Shown: positions 61,844 through 64,000 of the stretch, piece by piece
Layout: each line of letters starts with the position of its first letter
Position numbering within the stretch: position 1 is the first letter of the stretch
Assembly: GCA_031418775.1 (NCBI GenBank)
Contig: JANOJN010000016.1
Coordinates: 1-64,000, forward strand
Length of the DNA stretch: 64,000 nucleotides
Direction of reading: 5' to 3'
Origin: JANLQX01 sp031418775
GTDB lineage: Bacteria; Actinomycetota; Acidimicrobiia; Acidimicrobiales; JANYDT01
Made by a program: the position numbers and the translations under genes
Notes under the pieces: model-generated
Seen by the model: only the letters and a program-made list of their open reading frames with translations
What the model was told of the DNA's origin: nothing
Databases searched by the model: none

Positions 61844-63244
61844 GTGAGCGCTGCCAACGAGGAACTGCCGTGGGGGTCTGCCGAGTCCGCGCCGGACCCC
61901 CTCTCGCATGCGCTACCGGCTCCGGACTGGACGGTGGCCCCCGGGCCCGCACCGATGTCGACGGTTCGCACCGTCTCGCTGACCCGTCTCTATGCCGAGG
62001 TCGGACGCGCGCTTGCCGCACCCGGACGCGTGCAGGTCGAAGGCGACGTGCACGACCGTCGGGTCACCCAACAGGGTGCGATCTGGTTCACCCTGCGCGA
62101 TCGCGCGCTCGACCTCCCGGTGCTGATCTCCGGTGGCCGCGCCCGCAAGAGCCGGATCGTCGACGGCGAACGGGTATCGGTTGTCGGTCGGGTGACCCTG
62201 CAGCAGCGCAAAGTGCAGATCCGTATGGAAGCCGAAGAGGTGCTTCCCGTCGGCGAGGGCGCTGTTGCCGCGCTCCTCATCCAGGTGCGGTCCAGGCTCG
62301 CCGCCGAAGGTCTGATCGACCGTCCTCGCCGACCCATTCCGATGCTCCCGCGTGGGATCGGTGTGGTGTGCGGAACCGACGCCGCGGTGCGCCGCGACAT
62401 CGAAGCGGTGGTCGCGGCTCGCTATCCCGGTTTCCCCGTCCGGTTCCTCGAAACCGCGGTGCAGGGCGCGGGGGCCGCGGAGTCGGTTCGCCGTGCGATC
62501 GATGAACTCGTCCTCGCTCCGGACATCGACGTCATCGTGCTCGCCCGCGGCGGCGGGAGCGCGGTCGACCTTCTCCCGTTCTCCGACGAAGATCTCTGTC
62601 GCGCTGTTGCCACATGCCCGAAGCCCGTTGTATCGGCCATCGGCCACGATGGCGATCGACCGGTGTGCGATGACATCGCCGACCTTCGTTGCGGCACTCC
62701 GTCGATCGCCGCACAGGCTGTCGTCCCGGATCGCGATGCCTTGCATCGCGCATTGGATCGATCCCTCGCCGACGTGGCCCGAGCGATGCACAACCGCTCG
62801 CTCGGTTCGCGCAGTCGGTTGGGTGTGATCCGTTGGGAGAGCGCCCTCGATCGACGTTGTGCCTCGCTCCACCAGTCGCTGTCCGGCATTCGATGGAGCG
62901 ACGCCCTGGCCGCGCGCGTCGCCCGCGAACGGGTCATCCTCGCATCCGTGGCCTGGGACCGGGTGCTTCCGGCGCGTTGCGATGCCGCCCGCCGCCGCGT
63001 GGATCTGATCGACCCGTCGAGCTCGCTTCGCCGTCGGGCGGCGGATGCATCGAACCGGCTTGCTGTGCTGCAGGCGCGGATGGATGCACTCTCGCCGACC
63101 CGCGTCCTCGAACGGGGCTATGCAGTCGTGCGCGATAGCAATGGACGGGTCTTGCGAGACGCCGCACAGACATCGTCGGGCTCCGCCCTCGACATCACCC
63201 TGGCCGTTGGCCAGCTTCACGTGGAGGTTCGAAATGTCCGATAG
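61844..63244 (+). CDS. xseA: Exodeoxyribonuclease VII large subunit
   Basis: 466-residue catalytic subunit of the single-strand exonuclease used in mismatch and crosslink repair. An N-terminal OB domain (VEGDVHDRRVTQQGAIWFTL) is followed by the catalytic core: ARGGGSAVDLLPFSDEDLCR and SAIGHDGDRPVCDDIADLRC, then GTPSIAAQAVVPDR. A helical tail binds XseB. GTG 61844 has GGGGGAG about 9 nt upstream. It overlaps xseB. Confidence 0.95.
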   Translation: MSAANEELPWGSAESAPDPLSHALPAPDWTVAPGPAPMSTVRTVSLTRLYAEVGRALAAPGRVQVEGDVHDRRVTQQGAIWFTLRDRALDLPVLISGGRARKSRIVDGERVSVVGRVTLQQRKVQIRMEAEEVLPVGEGAVAALLIQVRSRLAAEGLIDRPRRPIPMLPRGIGVVCGTDAAVRRDIEAVVAARYPGFPVRFLETAVQGAGAAESVRRAIDELVLAPDIDVIVLARGGGSAVDLLPFSDEDLCRAVATCPKPVVSAIGHDGDRPVCDDIADLRCGTPSIAAQAVVPDRDALHRALDRSLADVARAMHNRSLGSRSRLGVIRWESALDRRCASLHQSLSGIRWSDALAARVARERVILASVAWDRVLPARCDAARRRVDLIDPSSSLRRRAADASNRLAVLQARMDALSPTRVLERGYAVVRDSNGRVLRDAAQTSSGSALDITLAVGQLHVEVRNVR

Positions 63245-63479
63245 GTCCTCGGGAGAGCAAGGCTCACCGTTATCAACACCCCGACCGATCGCGGCGATGT
63301 CGTTCGAGGATCTGGTCGAGGAGCTGACGATGGTCACGGCGCAGATGGACGACGGCACCATCGGGATCGAACGAGCAGCGGATCTCTACGAACGCGCCAG
63401 TGCGCTGCACGCCGCGGCGTCGGCACGCCTGGTCGGAGTCGAAGCTCGACTCGAGGAGCTCCGCGGCAAGCGGAGCTGA
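63234..63479 (+). CDS. xseB: Exodeoxyribonuclease VII small subunit
   Basis: 81 residues, two long helices: SFEDLVEELTMVTAQMDDGT and IERAADLYERASALHAAASA, ending ARLEELRGKRS. It binds the XseA tail. The ATG at 63234 overlaps the end of xseA by 11 nt and has GGAGG about 6 nt upstream. A later ATG at 63298 would start just before the conserved helix. Confidence 0.93.
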   Translation: MSDRSSGEQGSPLSTPRPIAAMSFEDLVEELTMVTAQMDDGTIGIERAADLYERASALHAAASARLVGVEARLEELRGKRS

Positions 63480-63501
63480 CGACGGGTAGGAACTGCGCAG
63501 C

Positions 63502-64000
63502 GTGACAACGGTTCGGGATCGATCACGTCGGACGCACCGCATCGGGATCGCGGTCGTCTTCGGCGCGTTCGTTGCACTGCTCACGTTCGGCGACGGAGCT
63601 CCGGTCACTGCCACGATCGTCTCCCAGGTCGGTGTTGGCGCTCCGGTGATCACCGGTGTCGGACAGCCCCCCGACCTGTCCTTTCCGACCACGACGACGT
63701 CGGGCGGCGGACCGGTGCCGGTGATGGGAGCGTCGACGACCACGTCCGCCGTCGCTGCCGGTCCGAGCACGTCGACCTTCGCTCCCGTGATTCATTCGAC
63801 CAGTTCGTCGACCACGACGGTCGACGTGTCGACGACTGACGCGACCGCGCAAGCCGGTGCGACGACGACCGTTCGACCCGGTGGGGTCACGACCACCAGC
63901 CGTCCGCCGGCCTCTTCGATCGAAGAACTCCGGTCGCGTGTGAACACCGCGCTCGCCGGCTCGACGTCATCGCGTTTCGGCGTCTACGTGGCCGTCGACG
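63502..64000 (+). CDS. Secreted serine-hydrolase-like protein, N-terminal part
   Basis: Runs off the window end; 166 codons are visible from GTG 63502. A short basic tail and RIGIAVVFGAFVALLTFG form a signal anchor. A Thr/Ser/Pro-rich linker (about residues 60-135, with runs such as TTTTSGGGP and SSSTTTVDVSTT) leads to IEELRSRVNTALAGS and RFGVYVAVD. The last part resembles the beginning of a class A beta-lactamase-like domain, but the active site lies outside the window. The linker suggests an exported, cell-wall-facing protein. Confidence 0.7.
   Translation, partial: MTTVRDRSRRTHRIGIAVVFGAFVALLTFGDGAPVTATIVSQVGVGAPVITGVGQPPDLSFPTTTTSGGGPVPVMGASTTTSAVAAGPSTSTFAPVIHSTSSSTTTVDVSTTDATAQAGATTTVRPGGVTTTSRPPASSIEELRSRVNTALAGSTSSRFGVYVAVD

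Noticed and set aside
61913..63361. 482-codon minus-strand open frame opposite xseA
   Set aside because: Shadow frame; xseA and xseB motifs are intact on the plus strand.
1..64000. CRISPR arrays, tRNA, rRNA, insertion sequences
   Set aside because: No regularly spaced repeats, cloverleaf-like sequence, rRNA segment or transposase was seen while reading; short tRNAs cannot be fully excluded without a scan.

Overview
The window is high-GC, densely coded DNA. Its gene content suggests a heterotrophic actinobacterium, most likely in or near the class Acidimicrobiia; this is inferred from gene families, not from a marker gene. The pointers are a deazaflavin-type oxidoreductase, a DUF222-HNH gene under an actinobacterial-type SOS box, sugar ABC importers with no ATPase of their own, many GTG/TTG starts, and a leaderless-promoter signature. 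No rRNA, tRNA, CRISPR array, prophage or insertion sequence was recognised.

Layout. 1-1.1 kb is a gene graveyard: a secreted beta-barrel (DUF3224-like) gene and a SARP-type DNA-binding domain, both frameshifted. 1.1-4.3 kb holds an AAA_14/DUF4143 ATPase, an Acr3 arsenite pump and a Phd/VapC toxin-antitoxin pair. 4.4-11.1 kb is a minus-strand sugar operon: LacI repressor with a double operator, binding protein, two permeases and a glycogen-debranching-type glucosidase. 11.2-17.5 kb has a glycerophosphodiesterase with a frameshift after its signal peptide, a trypsin-like protease and a MoxR-DUF58-VWA-VWA cluster. 17.5-24.7 kb has small stress and metabolic genes, a second PIN toxin pair, a 2OG-Fe oxygenase, acetoacetyl-CoA synthetase and a GAF protein. 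24.7-32.1 kb has class II aldolase, a frameshifted sulfatase, glucose-6-phosphate isomerase, YaaA, two MaoC-type dehydratases and an HNH nuclease. 32.2-35.7 kb is a second sugar importer. 35.7-44.2 kb holds lycopene cyclase, an SPFH protein, a DEAD-box helicase and a PA14-containing GH3 glucosidase. 44.3-55 kb holds HrpA, a second LacI regulator, a D-aminoacylase-type amidohydrolase, uridine phosphorylase, an MBL hydrolase, a CopG/MazF pair and the DUF222-HNH gene. 55.1-64 kb has two HpcH/HpaI lyases, a pair of Fe-S PD-(D/E)XK proteins (one degenerate), NifU, an SDR, a nitroreductase, a deleted nfuA, xseAB and the start of a secreted serine hydrolase.

How the genes fit together. Two importers without ATPases, a debranching enzyme, a GH3 glucosidase, two LacI regulators, aldolase and phosphoglucose isomerase point to growth on oligosaccharides feeding glycolysis. 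Acetoacetyl-CoA synthetase, MaoC dehydratases and malyl-CoA-type lyases point to acyl-CoA and C2/C4 acid metabolism. Three toxin-antitoxin pairs and several broken genes mark local turnover.

Main finds: (1) 17 genes carry a TAnnnT hexamer exactly 6 or 7 nt before the start codon, a leaderless-transcript signature that also fixes starts; (2) a complete TTGACA-N17-TACCAT promoter with a GAAC-N4-GTTC box in its spacer drives the DUF222-HNH gene; (3) a 15-bp perfect inverted repeat covers the promoter and start codon of the CopG/MazF pair; (4) two overlapping genes encode RecB-like proteins with the same four-cysteine layout, but one has lost the nuclease lysine; (5) frameshifts or deletions break the sulfatase, the GDPD and an nfuA gene.
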